A DNA stretch of 54,715 nucleotides, from positions 1 to 54,715 of the forward strand of contig JAEWPN010000017.1 of the NCBI GenBank assembly GCA_023399455.1, written 5' to 3'. Both the position numbers and the translations under genes were made by a program. Positions 26,683-35,316 of the stretch are shown piece by piece (position 1 is the stretch's first letter; each line of letters opens with the position of its first letter). The stretch comes from Bacillota bacterium. Its GTDB lineage: Bacteria > Bacillota > Clostridia > Lachnospirales > Lachnospiraceae. The notes beneath the pieces are model-generated. The model had not been told where the DNA came from, searched no databases, and saw only the letters and a list, made by a program, of their open reading frames with translations.

Positions 26683-27789
26683 ATGGTTGAATGGAAAAAA
26701 GTTCGTTTGGGTGACATAGCAAAAACCAATAAAAGAACTTATTCTGCTAAAGAGAACTGGGATTATGTTAACTATTTAGATACTGGAAATATAGTTACAA
26801 ATACAATTGCAGAAATGCAACATATAGATCTGACAACAGAAAAACTTCCTAGCAGAGCTAAAAGAAAAGTAAGCTATAATAGTATAATATACTCCACAGT
26901 CCGACCTAATCAACTACATTATGGCATAATTAAGGAACAACCAGAAAACTTTTTAGTCTCAACTGGGTTTACTGTTATTGATGTAGATTCAGGTGTTGCG
27001 AATGCAGATTTTATCTATTATGTACTTACACAATATGAAGTGACAGAATATTTGCAATCAATTGGGGAACAGAGTGTTTCCGCATATCCTTCTATAAAGC
27101 CATCTGATATTGAAAACTTACAACTGGATTTACCTGAACTTACTGTACAAGAAAAAATTGTAAGTATTCTTACTTCATTGGATAGAAAAATCAAAAACAA
27201 TATTCTGATAAACGATAATTTAGAACAGCAAATACAATACGTATTTAATAATATGTTCCCAAATATATTTAAGGGTTCATCAGATACATTAGAAACGATA
27301 ATATCGTTTTCTAATGGAAAAAAACGTCCTGAAGAAAGTGGCACTATTCCAGTATATGGTGGAAATGGCATCCTTGCTTATACAAGGGACAACAATTCTG
27401 AAAATTGTGTTATTATAGGACGAGTCGGCGCTTATTGCGGAAACACTTATTTATGTTCTGGAAAGTGTTGGGTTAGTGATAATGCAATTCAAGCGAAAAG
27501 TAAAAACACAAACTCACAGTTATTTATATACTATTGTTTGAAAAATGCGTCACTTCCTTCAAAGCACATAGGAAGTGGACAACCACTGATGACTCAAGGC
27601 ATATTAAATTCAATTCAATGTGTTGTTCCAGACGAAAATGAAGTTGAGCAGTTCATAATTCATTGTACTCCAATGCAACAACTTATTGATTTAAATATTG
27701 AAGAAAATGATCGACTCTCTGAATTGCGAGATTCTCTTTTGCCTAAATTAATGACTGGAGAAATAGATATCTCTGATATTGAACTTTAA
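26683..27789 (+). CDS. hsdS: HsdS specificity subunit, full length (module 2)
   Basis: A 368-residue specificity protein with two recognition domains. The first starts VEWKKVRLGDIAK. The central conserved helix LTSLDRKIKNNILINDNLEQ contains site 3. A second domain and the C-terminal helix ending DSLLPKLMTGEIDISDIEL follow. It is the only complete HsdS in the present arrangement, so it probably sets the current methylation specificity. ATG 26683 has AGGATGG 8 nt upstream; 26671 is an alternative. Site 4 lies 5 nt after its stop, making its C-terminal half invertible too. Confidence 0.88.
   Translation: MVEWKKVRLGDIAKTNKRTYSAKENWDYVNYLDTGNIVTNTIAEMQHIDLTTEKLPSRAKRKVSYNSIIYSTVRPNQLHYGIIKEQPENFLVSTGFTVIDVDSGVANADFIYYVLTQYEVTEYLQSIGEQSVSAYPSIKPSDIENLQLDLPELTVQEKIVSILTSLDRKIKNNILINDNLEQQIQYVFNNMFPNIFKGSSDTLETIISFSNGKKRPEESGTIPVYGGNGILAYTRDNNSENCVIIGRVGAYCGNTYLCSGKCWVSDNAIQAKSKNTNSQLFIYYCLKNASLPSKHIGSGQPLMTQGILNSIQCVVPDENEVEQFIIHCTPMQQLIDLNIEENDRLSELRDSLLPKLMTGEIDISDIEL
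27209..27223 (+). repeat. Invertible-module site 3
   Basis: TAAACGATAATTTAG within the central conserved region of the full-length hsdS, in the same orientation as site 1. Confidence 0.8.
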
Positions 27790-27793
27790 GCCA

Positions 27794-27811
27794 CTAAATT
27801 ATCGTTTATAG
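27794..27811 (-). repeat. Invertible-module site 4
   Basis: 18-bp inverted copy of site 1, just after the stop of the full-length hsdS. Inverting 27224-27793 would end that protein as NDNLVA-stop, mirroring the NDNLAA-stop of module 1. Confidence 0.8.
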
Positions 27812-27839
27812 AATTAAATTTTATTATGGGAGGTATTAA

Positions 27840-28589
27840 ATGCCTAATTTTACGAACTATAGAAAATCTATTTCACAGGAGTTAATATCAACTAAAGACA
27901 GAGTTAGAGACTTTATAGATAATAGACACTGGGGTGAAGATGGTAGGTATAAAGAAATTATTCTTGCTGAAAAAATTAAACAGCTTTCACCAGAAGCTGT
28001 ATCAATTGGAACCGGTTTTGTAATGGGTGAGAATAATGAAACTACTTCCCAACTTGATATTATTATATACAGAAATGATTTTCCCTTGTTTTTTAAAAAA
28101 GAGAGTTTTGTAATAGTACCCAAAGAGAGTGTATTGGGAATAGTCGAGGTTAAGACAAAACTTAATTCATCTAATGTTAGGGGAGCAATTGAGAAGGCAC
28201 ATATTAATGGACAACTTATAGGAAATCACATTTTTAATGGAATATTCAGTTTTGAAGAGGGATTTAGATTTGCTGAAGATTTAAATGAAAATCTTTCAGA
28301 GAGCTTAAGGAACTATTCGGGATTTATTAATAATATCGCATTTGGAAAAGATTACTTTATGAAGTTTTGGCAACCACTGTCACCATCTATAAGCAATGAG
28401 TATGCACACTATAGCTTTTATGAAATTGTAGATTTGGCATTTGGATATTTTATTTCAAATTTGATTGAAGATGTGCATATACAGATAAGCAACACACAAT
28501 TACCAAGAACGTTGACTCAGGCGTTATACCCAATAGAAGATGGTAAGGAAGCACATCGACTAAATGCGTTTGAAATTGTAATACAATAA
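27840..28589 (+). CDS. DUF6602-like protein, putative PD-(D/E)xK nuclease
   Basis: A 249-residue protein between hsdS and hsdR. The central motif pair TSQLDIIIYR and GIVEVKTKL has the spacing and hydrophobic pattern of a PD-(D/E)xK nuclease core (Asp, then Glu-x-Lys). The N-terminus (SQELISTKDRVRDFI) fits the DUF6602 type as I remember it. It may be an accessory nuclease or a separate defence gene within the operon. GGAGG precedes the ATG. Spacing is 50 nt from hsdS and 18 nt to hsdR. Confidence 0.6.
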   Translation: MPNFTNYRKSISQELISTKDRVRDFIDNRHWGEDGRYKEIILAEKIKQLSPEAVSIGTGFVMGENNETTSQLDIIIYRNDFPLFFKKESFVIVPKESVLGIVEVKTKLNSSNVRGAIEKAHINGQLIGNHIFNGIFSFEEGFRFAEDLNENLSESLRNYSGFINNIAFGKDYFMKFWQPLSPSISNEYAHYSFYEIVDLAFGYFISNLIEDVHIQISNTQLPRTLTQALYPIEDGKEAHRLNAFEIVIQ

Positions 28590-28607
28590 AGGGAGGGAAG
28601 TTTACTT

Positions 28608-31600
28608 ATGGCAGCATTTTACACAGAAGCAGATTACGAAAATTCAGTCATAGAGCTTTTTCGAAATATGGACTATGAATATGCTTATGGACCTGAAATA
28701 GAAAGAAATTTTAATAGCCCACTTTATGATGAAGTATTGGAGGAAAGTCTGCGCAAAATCAACAAGGGAGCTCCATATGATGCAATTGAAGAAGCATTAT
28801 TCAAACTGCGAAATTTTGAAAATGGGGAGCTTATTCAGAAAAACGAAATTTTTATGGACTATCTACAGAATGGGATTCCTGTGCGCTATTTGTTTAAAGG
28901 GGAAGAACGATCCATGATAATCTATCTAGTAGATTATCAAACACCAGAGAATAATTCTTTCGTTATTGCCAATCAGTGGACATTTATTGAAAATAGTGAA
29001 AAGCGTCCTGATGTTATTTTGTTTTTGAATGGCTTGCCAGTTGTATTAATTGAATTAAAATCTCCCTCACGTGAAGAAACAGATGCATCTGAAGCGTATT
29101 TGCAGCTAAGAAATTATATGCATGAAATCCCTTCCATGTTTATCTATAATGCTATCTGTGTTATGAGTGATCAGCTTATATCAAAAGCTGGAACAATAAC
29201 ATCAGGAGAAGATCGGTTTATGGAATGGAAAACGAAAGATGGAAGCTATGAGAATACACAATATGCTCAATTTGATACATTCTTCGAGGGTATGTTTACA
29301 AAAGAACGACTGATCGATATTATTAAGAACTTTAGTTGCTTTTCAAACGATGGATCAACTATGATTAAAATTTTGGCAGGATATCATCAATATTTTGCCG
29401 TGAGAAAAGCAATTGAATCTACAAAGAAAGCTACAGTTACAGATGGAAAGGGTGGAGTTTTCTGGCATACACAGGGTAGTGGAAAATCATTATCCATGGT
29501 GTTTTATGCTCACTTGTTGCAGGATGCTTTAGATTGCCCGACTATCGTTGTACTTACAGATAGAAATGACTTAGATGACCAATTATATGGTCAATTTGCA
29601 AAGTGTAAAAACTTTTTACGCCAGGAGCCGATACAAGCAGAAAGTCGCACCCATTTAACAGATTTACTTGCAGGAAGACAAGCTAATGGAATTATTTTTA
29701 CTACCATGCAAAAGTTCGAAGAATCTAATAAACTATTGTCTGAGCGTAGCAACATAATCGTTATGGCAGATGAGGCACATCGTGGACAATATGGCTTAGA
29801 AGAAAAAGTAAAAATGATTACGAATGATGCAGGGGAAGAAGAAGCGAAAGTTGTTATTGGTACAGCACGTATTATTCGTAACAGCTTACCGAATGCTACA
29901 TATATAGGATTTACAGGAACGCCGATATCATCAAAAGATCGAAGTACTCGAGAAGTATTTGGAGATTATATTGATATTTATGATATGACACAGGCTGTGG
30001 AAGATGGGGCGACACGTCCTGTCTATTACGAGAGTCGTGTTGTAAAACTAAAATTAGATGCAGACACATTGCAGTTAATCGATAATGAATATGAAATCAT
30101 GGCTAATAATGCAGATCAAGAAGTGATAGAAAAGAGCAAGCGCGATTTAGGTCAGATGGAAGCAATTCTTGGGGCTGACACGACAATAGAGTCACTTGTA
30201 AATGATATTTTAAATCACTATGAGAATTTCCGTGAATGTGAATTAACTGGAAAGGCAATGATTGTTGCTTATTCCAGACCAATTGCAATGAAAATATATC
30301 ACAAGATTTTAGAATTGCGTCCGAGCTGGACAGAAAAAATTGGAGTCGTAATGACTTCCAGTAATAAAGATCCAGAAGAATGGCGTCAGATTATTGGCAA
30401 CAAATCACATAAAGATGAGCTAGCTAAGAAGTTTAAAGATAATAACAGTCCGATGAAAATAGCAATTGTTGTGGATATGTGGCTTACAGGATTTGACGTT
30501 CCTTCTCTAGCGACAATGTATGTATATAAACCGATGAGTGGGCACAACCTCATGCAGGCTATTGCCAGGGTAAATCGGGTATTTAAAGAAAAAGAAGGCG
30601 GATTGGTTGTTGATTACGTTGGTATAGCGGCTGCATTAAAACAGGCTATGAACGACTTTACAGCACGAGATAGAAAGAATTATGGGAATACGGATGTAAG
30701 TAAGGTTGCTTATCCAAAATTTCTTGAAAAGTTATCAATTTGTCGTGATCTTTTTCATGGATATGATTACTCAAAATTTACGAATGGAACAGATTTGGAA
30801 AGAGCGAAAACAATTAGTGGTGCAGTAAACTTTATTATTGCCAGAGAAAAAGATATTGAAAAGGATTCATTTGTTAAGGAAGCACTCATGTTACATCAGG
30901 CTTTATCTCTTTGCGCTTCGCTTGTAGAAGAATCTTTGCGATTAGAAGCTGCTTTCTTTGAGTCTGTAAGAGTATTCCTAATGCGTCTTTCAAATCAGGG
31001 AAATGGCAATAAAATTTCTCTTCCTGAAATGAATGCTCGTGTAAATGAACTTCTAAAACAGAGCATTAAAAGTGATGGAGTAATTAATCTATTTTCTGAT
31101 GTAAAGCAGGAATTTTCTTTGTTTGATCCGAAATTTCTTGCAGAAGTTGCAAGTATGAAAGAAAGAAATCTGGCTGTGGAATTATTGAAGAAGCTGATCG
31201 CAGAACAGATTCAAATATATCGTAGAACAAACGTTGTAAAATCAGAGAAATTCTCTGAAATAATTCAACGAGCTATGAATGCCTATCTGAATGGTTTGCT
31301 CAGTAATGAAGAAGTGATTGAAGAATTAATGAAGCTTGCCAAACAGATTGCAACTGCAAAAGAAGAGGGAGATTCGCTTGGTTTATCGGAAGATGAACTT
31401 GCATTTTATGATGCACTAACAAAGCCACAAGCAATTAAGGATTTTTACGAAAATGCAGAACTGATTGCAATCACAAAAGAATTAACCGAGACTCTTCGCA
31501 AAAATAAAACGATTGACTGGCAGAAGAAAGAATCAGCTCGTGCCAGAATGAGAATGCTTATCAAAAAACTTTTGAAGAAGCACAAGTATCCGCCAGAAGG

Positions 31601-31775
31601 AATGGAAGATGCCGTTCAGACGGTTATGACACAGTGTGAATTATGGACGGATAAAGTGATGAATGATGAAAAAGTTGTTCCCTTTCCTGGGAGTGTAGCT
31701 TATGAGAAGGAACATCAGAATGCAATGATGGTTGCAGAAGATGCAGGTATGTATGACTTAAATAAAGGGGAGTGA
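28608..31775 (+). CDS. hsdR: Type I restriction endonuclease subunit HsdR
   Basis: A 1055-residue motor and nuclease subunit that translocates and cleaves unmethylated DNA. The N-terminal nuclease domain shows RPDVILFLNGLPVVLIELKS (Asp and Glu-x-Lys). The SF2 motor has Walker A TQGSGKS, DEAH-type box MADEAHRGQYG, motif III GFTGTPI and a later VARVNR-type motif (AIARVNRVFKEKEGG). The C-terminal helical domain contacts HsdM/HsdS. Full length, with no disruption. GGGAGGGAAG precedes the ATG. Confidence 0.95.
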   Translation: MAAFYTEADYENSVIELFRNMDYEYAYGPEIERNFNSPLYDEVLEESLRKINKGAPYDAIEEALFKLRNFENGELIQKNEIFMDYLQNGIPVRYLFKGEERSMIIYLVDYQTPENNSFVIANQWTFIENSEKRPDVILFLNGLPVVLIELKSPSREETDASEAYLQLRNYMHEIPSMFIYNAICVMSDQLISKAGTITSGEDRFMEWKTKDGSYENTQYAQFDTFFEGMFTKERLIDIIKNFSCFSNDGSTMIKILAGYHQYFAVRKAIESTKKATVTDGKGGVFWHTQGSGKSLSMVFYAHLLQDALDCPTIVVLTDRNDLDDQLYGQFAKCKNFLRQEPIQAESRTHLTDLLAGRQANGIIFTTMQKFEESNKLLSERSNIIVMADEAHRGQYGLEEKVKMITNDAGEEEAKVVIGTARIIRNSLPNATYIGFTGTPISSKDRSTREVFGDYIDIYDMTQAVEDGATRPVYYESRVVKLKLDADTLQLIDNEYEIMANNADQEVIEKSKRDLGQMEAILGADTTIESLVNDILNHYENFRECELTGKAMIVAYSRPIAMKIYHKILELRPSWTEKIGVVMTSSNKDPEEWRQIIGNKSHKDELAKKFKDNNSPMKIAIVVDMWLTGFDVPSLATMYVYKPMSGHNLMQAIARVNRVFKEKEGGLVVDYVGIAAALKQAMNDFTARDRKNYGNTDVSKVAYPKFLEKLSICRDLFHGYDYSKFTNGTDLERAKTISGAVNFIIAREKDIEKDSFVKEALMLHQALSLCASLVEESLRLEAAFFESVRVFLMRLSNQGNGNKISLPEMNARVNELLKQSIKSDGVINLFSDVKQEFSLFDPKFLAEVASMKERNLAVELLKKLIAEQIQIYRRTNVVKSEKFSEIIQRAMNAYLNGLLSNEEVIEELMKLAKQIATAKEEGDSLGLSEDELAFYDALTKPQAIKDFYENAELIAITKELTETLRKNKTIDWQKKESARARMRMLIKKLLKKHKYPPEGMEDAVQTVMTQCELWTDKVMNDEKVVPFPGSVAYEKEHQNAMMVAEDAGMYDLNKGE

Positions 31776-31781
31776 TAGACT

Positions 31782-34250
31782 ATGGGTGCAGATAATAACT
31801 TTTTATGGACGGATTGCTATATGGAGTTAGCGGATAAAATTTTACAGTTCAAATCAGATCGTAAAACATTGTTGACTTTACTTCAAATCGTGTTTGAAGA
31901 AGTAGGTATGAAGTTTTCATATATGGAAGATGATAAAGTAATGGAGGATATTTGTCCTTTTACTGTAATGGGTGCAATTAATAGAGGAATTAAAGATGAA
32001 AATCGTGTAGCAATATTAACATCGTTAAAAGCTCATTTGGGAATGAAATCAGAGATTCCTGAAACTTTTATTGGAATTCCTGTTTTAAACAATATGAAGA
32101 CTTGGTTTTTTGCATTGAAGAAGGATCAAGGCGATAAGGATATACAAAACTTATGGGATATGTTTGAAGTGGCACTTTCATATGCAGATGAACCTACAAA
32201 TGACAAAAGAGGAAAATTTATTTCCTGTTATGATACAGTTGTAAAACAGATCAATGTTAGATGGAATATTACCATGGGTCTGTACTGGTGTAGGCCGTAT
32301 ACTTATATTAATTTGGATGAAAGGAATCGCAAGTTTATATTACAGAGTGGAAACTTGCCATCCTATTTTTCAACAGTGTTTGCAGGTATTGATAAGAAGA
32401 TGCCGGATGGAAATAAGTATCTTTTTATGTGTGAGCAGTGTACGAATGCCATCAAAAATGGAAACTTCGGATATGAAAATCTTCCGGAATTATCATATAT
32501 TGCATGGAAGTCCACACAAGAAAGCACTGGTAAAAAGTCTAATGCAGAGTTTTTAAAGTGGTTTGAACCAATTGTAACAGCATTAAAAGATCTTGGTGGC
32601 AGAGCGAATCCAAAGGACGTTCGTGACAGAATTGCCATCAACTTAAAATTGTCTCAAGAAGAAATTCACGAAACACGTGGGAAGACCAAAACAAATAAGT
32701 TTGCAAATGAAGTAGCCTTTGCAAGAAATTATTTGGCATATGAAGGAATTATAGATAAATCAGAACGCGGAATATGGGCTTTGACGGAAAAAGGCATGGA
32801 TTGTGAGATGACAGAACAATATGCAAGCGATATTTTTCAAAAATGGGTTGAAATTCTTAAGAACCGAAGAGAGGAACAGAATCCAGACGAGGAAACGAAT
32901 TCTCAAGTTCATTTTTGGATATATGCAGCAGGTGAGAATTCTAGACTATGGGAAGACTTCTACCAAGAAGAAATTATGGCTATAGGATGGGATGAAATAG
33001 GAAATCTGTCAGATTATGCAGACCGTGATGAAATGATTACAGCTATGCAAGAAAAAATTGCAGATGAAAAGTCCTATAAAAATGACTCCTTGGCTACATG
33101 GCAGTTTGTAAATACAATGAACGTTGGTGACATTGTATATGTGAAGAAGGGCATGAGCAAAGTTGTTGGAAGAGGTGTTGTAAAATCAGATTATATCTAT
33201 GATCCAAGCCGAGAGGAATATAAAAATACACGTAAAATAGAGTGGACAAATAAAGGGGAATGGGAGCATCCGGGACAAGCTGTACTTAAGACACTTACGG
33301 ATGTTACCCAATACACAGATTATGTACTAAAACTGGAGGCAATTTTTACAGAAGATGCAGGACAAGAGCTTGAGACTCAGAAACCAGTAGTATATTCCAA
33401 GTACACAGAAGAAGATTTTCTTAATGAAGTATTTATGGAAAAAGAAGAGTATGAGCGATTGGCAAGACTTCTTTTGAAGAAGAAAAACCTTATTCTTCAA
33501 GGTGCTCCTGGAGTAGGAAAGACATTTGCTGCAAAAAGATTAGCTTACTCCATTATGCAGGTAAAAGATACTAGTCGAGTTACCATTATTCAGTTTCACC
33601 AAAGCTATAGCTACGAAGATTTTATTATGGGATATCGACCAACGAAAGAAGGATTTGAATTAATTCCTGGACCATTTTATGATTTTTGTAGAAAGGCACA
33701 AGACGATGAAGATAGAGAGTATTTCTTTATCATTGATGAAATTAACAGAGGTAATTTGAGTAAAATATTTGGAGAGCTACTAATGCTGATTGAAACAGAT
33801 AAAAGAGGTGAAAGCCTAAGACTTTTATATAAGAATGAATTGTTCTCCGTTCCTAAAAACGTTCATATCATTGGCATGATGAACACAGCAGACAGAAGTT
33901 TGGCAATGATTGATTATGCTCTAAGAAGACGTTTTGCATTTTATGAATTAAAGCCAGCACTTGAAAGCCCACAGTTTGAAGATATGAAAGCCATTGCGCA
34001 AAATGAAAAATATAACAAGTTAATTGAAAAGGTCGTTTCTTTAAACAAGGTAATTCAAGAAGATGAGTCACTGGGAAGTGGATTTGTAATTGGTCATAGT
34101 TATTTCTGCGTATCAGAAAAAATTGCAGATGACGATGTATCGGCAATTATAGAATTCGAGCTGATTCCTCTAATTAATGAATATTGGTTTGATGAACAGA
34201 CAAAAATTTCAGATTGGTCATCTAAATTGCGTGGTGTTATGAATGATTAG
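31782..34250 (+). CDS. mcrB: McrB-type GTPase/AAA+ protein with long N-terminal sensing region
   Basis: An 822-residue protein. Residues 1-250 are an unrecognised region. About 255-345 resembles the Mrr N-terminal winged helix (FLKWFEPIVTALKDLGGRANPKDVRDRI). About 380-520 looks EVE/PUA-like (HFWIYAAGENSRLWEDF, then MNVGDIVYVKKGMSK), a fold that can read modified bases. The McrB AAA+ domain has Walker A GAPGVGKT from residue 574, Walker B FFIIDEINRGN and MNTADRS. It would use GTP to drive cleavage of modified DNA with McrC. Six nt after hsdR. Confidence 0.88.
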   Translation: MGADNNFLWTDCYMELADKILQFKSDRKTLLTLLQIVFEEVGMKFSYMEDDKVMEDICPFTVMGAINRGIKDENRVAILTSLKAHLGMKSEIPETFIGIPVLNNMKTWFFALKKDQGDKDIQNLWDMFEVALSYADEPTNDKRGKFISCYDTVVKQINVRWNITMGLYWCRPYTYINLDERNRKFILQSGNLPSYFSTVFAGIDKKMPDGNKYLFMCEQCTNAIKNGNFGYENLPELSYIAWKSTQESTGKKSNAEFLKWFEPIVTALKDLGGRANPKDVRDRIAINLKLSQEEIHETRGKTKTNKFANEVAFARNYLAYEGIIDKSERGIWALTEKGMDCEMTEQYASDIFQKWVEILKNRREEQNPDEETNSQVHFWIYAAGENSRLWEDFYQEEIMAIGWDEIGNLSDYADRDEMITAMQEKIADEKSYKNDSLATWQFVNTMNVGDIVYVKKGMSKVVGRGVVKSDYIYDPSREEYKNTRKIEWTNKGEWEHPGQAVLKTLTDVTQYTDYVLKLEAIFTEDAGQELETQKPVVYSKYTEEDFLNEVFMEKEEYERLARLLLKKKNLILQGAPGVGKTFAAKRLAYSIMQVKDTSRVTIIQFHQSYSYEDFIMGYRPTKEGFELIPGPFYDFCRKAQDDEDREYFFIIDEINRGNLSKIFGELLMLIETDKRGESLRLLYKNELFSVPKNVHIIGMMNTADRSLAMIDYALRRRFAFYELKPALESPQFEDMKAIAQNEKYNKLIEKVVSLNKVIQEDESLGSGFVIGHSYFCVSEKIADDDVSAIIEFELIPLINEYWFDEQTKISDWSSKLRGVMND

Positions 34251-35286
34251 AATAAAAAATGTTTACTATATGCTTAGCTATGCATTTCGAATTTTGAACG
34301 AAGAGAAATATCATGATATAAAAGCAGAAGAGTTCCAGTATACAGCAGATTTAATGGCTGCAATTCTTCTAAAAGGATTATCAAGTCAGATAAAAAGGGG
34401 ACTCGGCAGAGACTATATACAAAAGACAGATATGATCTCTACGCCTCGAGGGAAAATAGATGTTTCCCTTTCTATAAAAGAACAGGCTATATTTTCAAGA
34501 AAATTGGTATGCATCTATGACTCTTTTGAAGAAAACACATATATGAATCAGGTATTGAAGAGTACAGCACAAAGATTAATTCAATCTGATGATGTGAAAA
34601 TGGAACGAAAGAAGGCACTTAAGAAATTACTGCTCTATTTCAATAACGTGGATATTATTGATCTTCGAACTGTAAAATGGAGAGGTTTCCAATATACCAA
34701 AAATAATGCGACATATAAGATGTTAATTAATATATGTTTTTTGGTAGCAAAAGGACTTCTGTTAACCGATGAAAAGGGTGACTTGAAGATGTCAGAGTAT
34801 CTTGATGACAGACAAATGCATAACCTTTATGAGAAGTTTATTTTGGAATATTATCGGAAACATTATCCTGAATTTAAAGCGACTCCTTCACAAGTTGACT
34901 GGAATGTAGATGATGGATTTTTAGAATTGCTACCGGCTATGAAATCTGATATTACATTGGAATACCAAGGTCGAACAACAATTATTGATGCAAAATATTA
35001 TTCCAGAATGCTTCAGTATAATCAGATGTTTAATTCTAAGACGTTACATTCCAATAATATGTATCAAATATTTGCTTATGTAAAGAATAAGGATGTAAAG
35101 CAAGATGGAAGCGTTAGTGGAGTTCTGTTATATGCAAAAACAGAGGAAGAAGAGATGCTCGATCAGAGTTATTCAATGAGTGGAAATAAAATCAGTGTGA
35201 AATCATTGGATTTAGGGTCTGATTTTGACGTGATAGCAATGACATTGGATGGGATAGCGGAGAATCTTAAGGTGGGTTCGTTGTAA
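34243..35286 (+). CDS. mcrC: McrC-type endonuclease subunit
   Basis: A 347-residue nuclease partner of the upstream McrB. The N-terminal region (IRIKNVYYMLSYAFRILNEE) and the C-terminal PD-(D/E)xK core (MKSDITLEYQGRTTIIDAKYY, with Asp and Asp-x-Lys) match McrC/McrBC 5-methylcytosine restriction proteins of the LlaJI-like short type. The start overlaps the mcrB stop by 8 nt, implying coupled translation. Together they form a modification-dependent restriction pair alongside the methylating type I system. Confidence 0.88.
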   Translation: MIRIKNVYYMLSYAFRILNEEKYHDIKAEEFQYTADLMAAILLKGLSSQIKRGLGRDYIQKTDMISTPRGKIDVSLSIKEQAIFSRKLVCIYDSFEENTYMNQVLKSTAQRLIQSDDVKMERKKALKKLLLYFNNVDIIDLRTVKWRGFQYTKNNATYKMLINICFLVAKGLLLTDEKGDLKMSEYLDDRQMHNLYEKFILEYYRKHYPEFKATPSQVDWNVDDGFLELLPAMKSDITLEYQGRTTIIDAKYYSRMLQYNQMFNSKTLHSNNMYQIFAYVKNKDVKQDGSVSGVLLYAKTEEEEMLDQSYSMSGNKISVKSLDLGSDFDVIAMTLDGIAENLKVGSL

Positions 35287-35316
35287 TATAGAATTGGTAA
35301 AATTGGAGGTGATATT

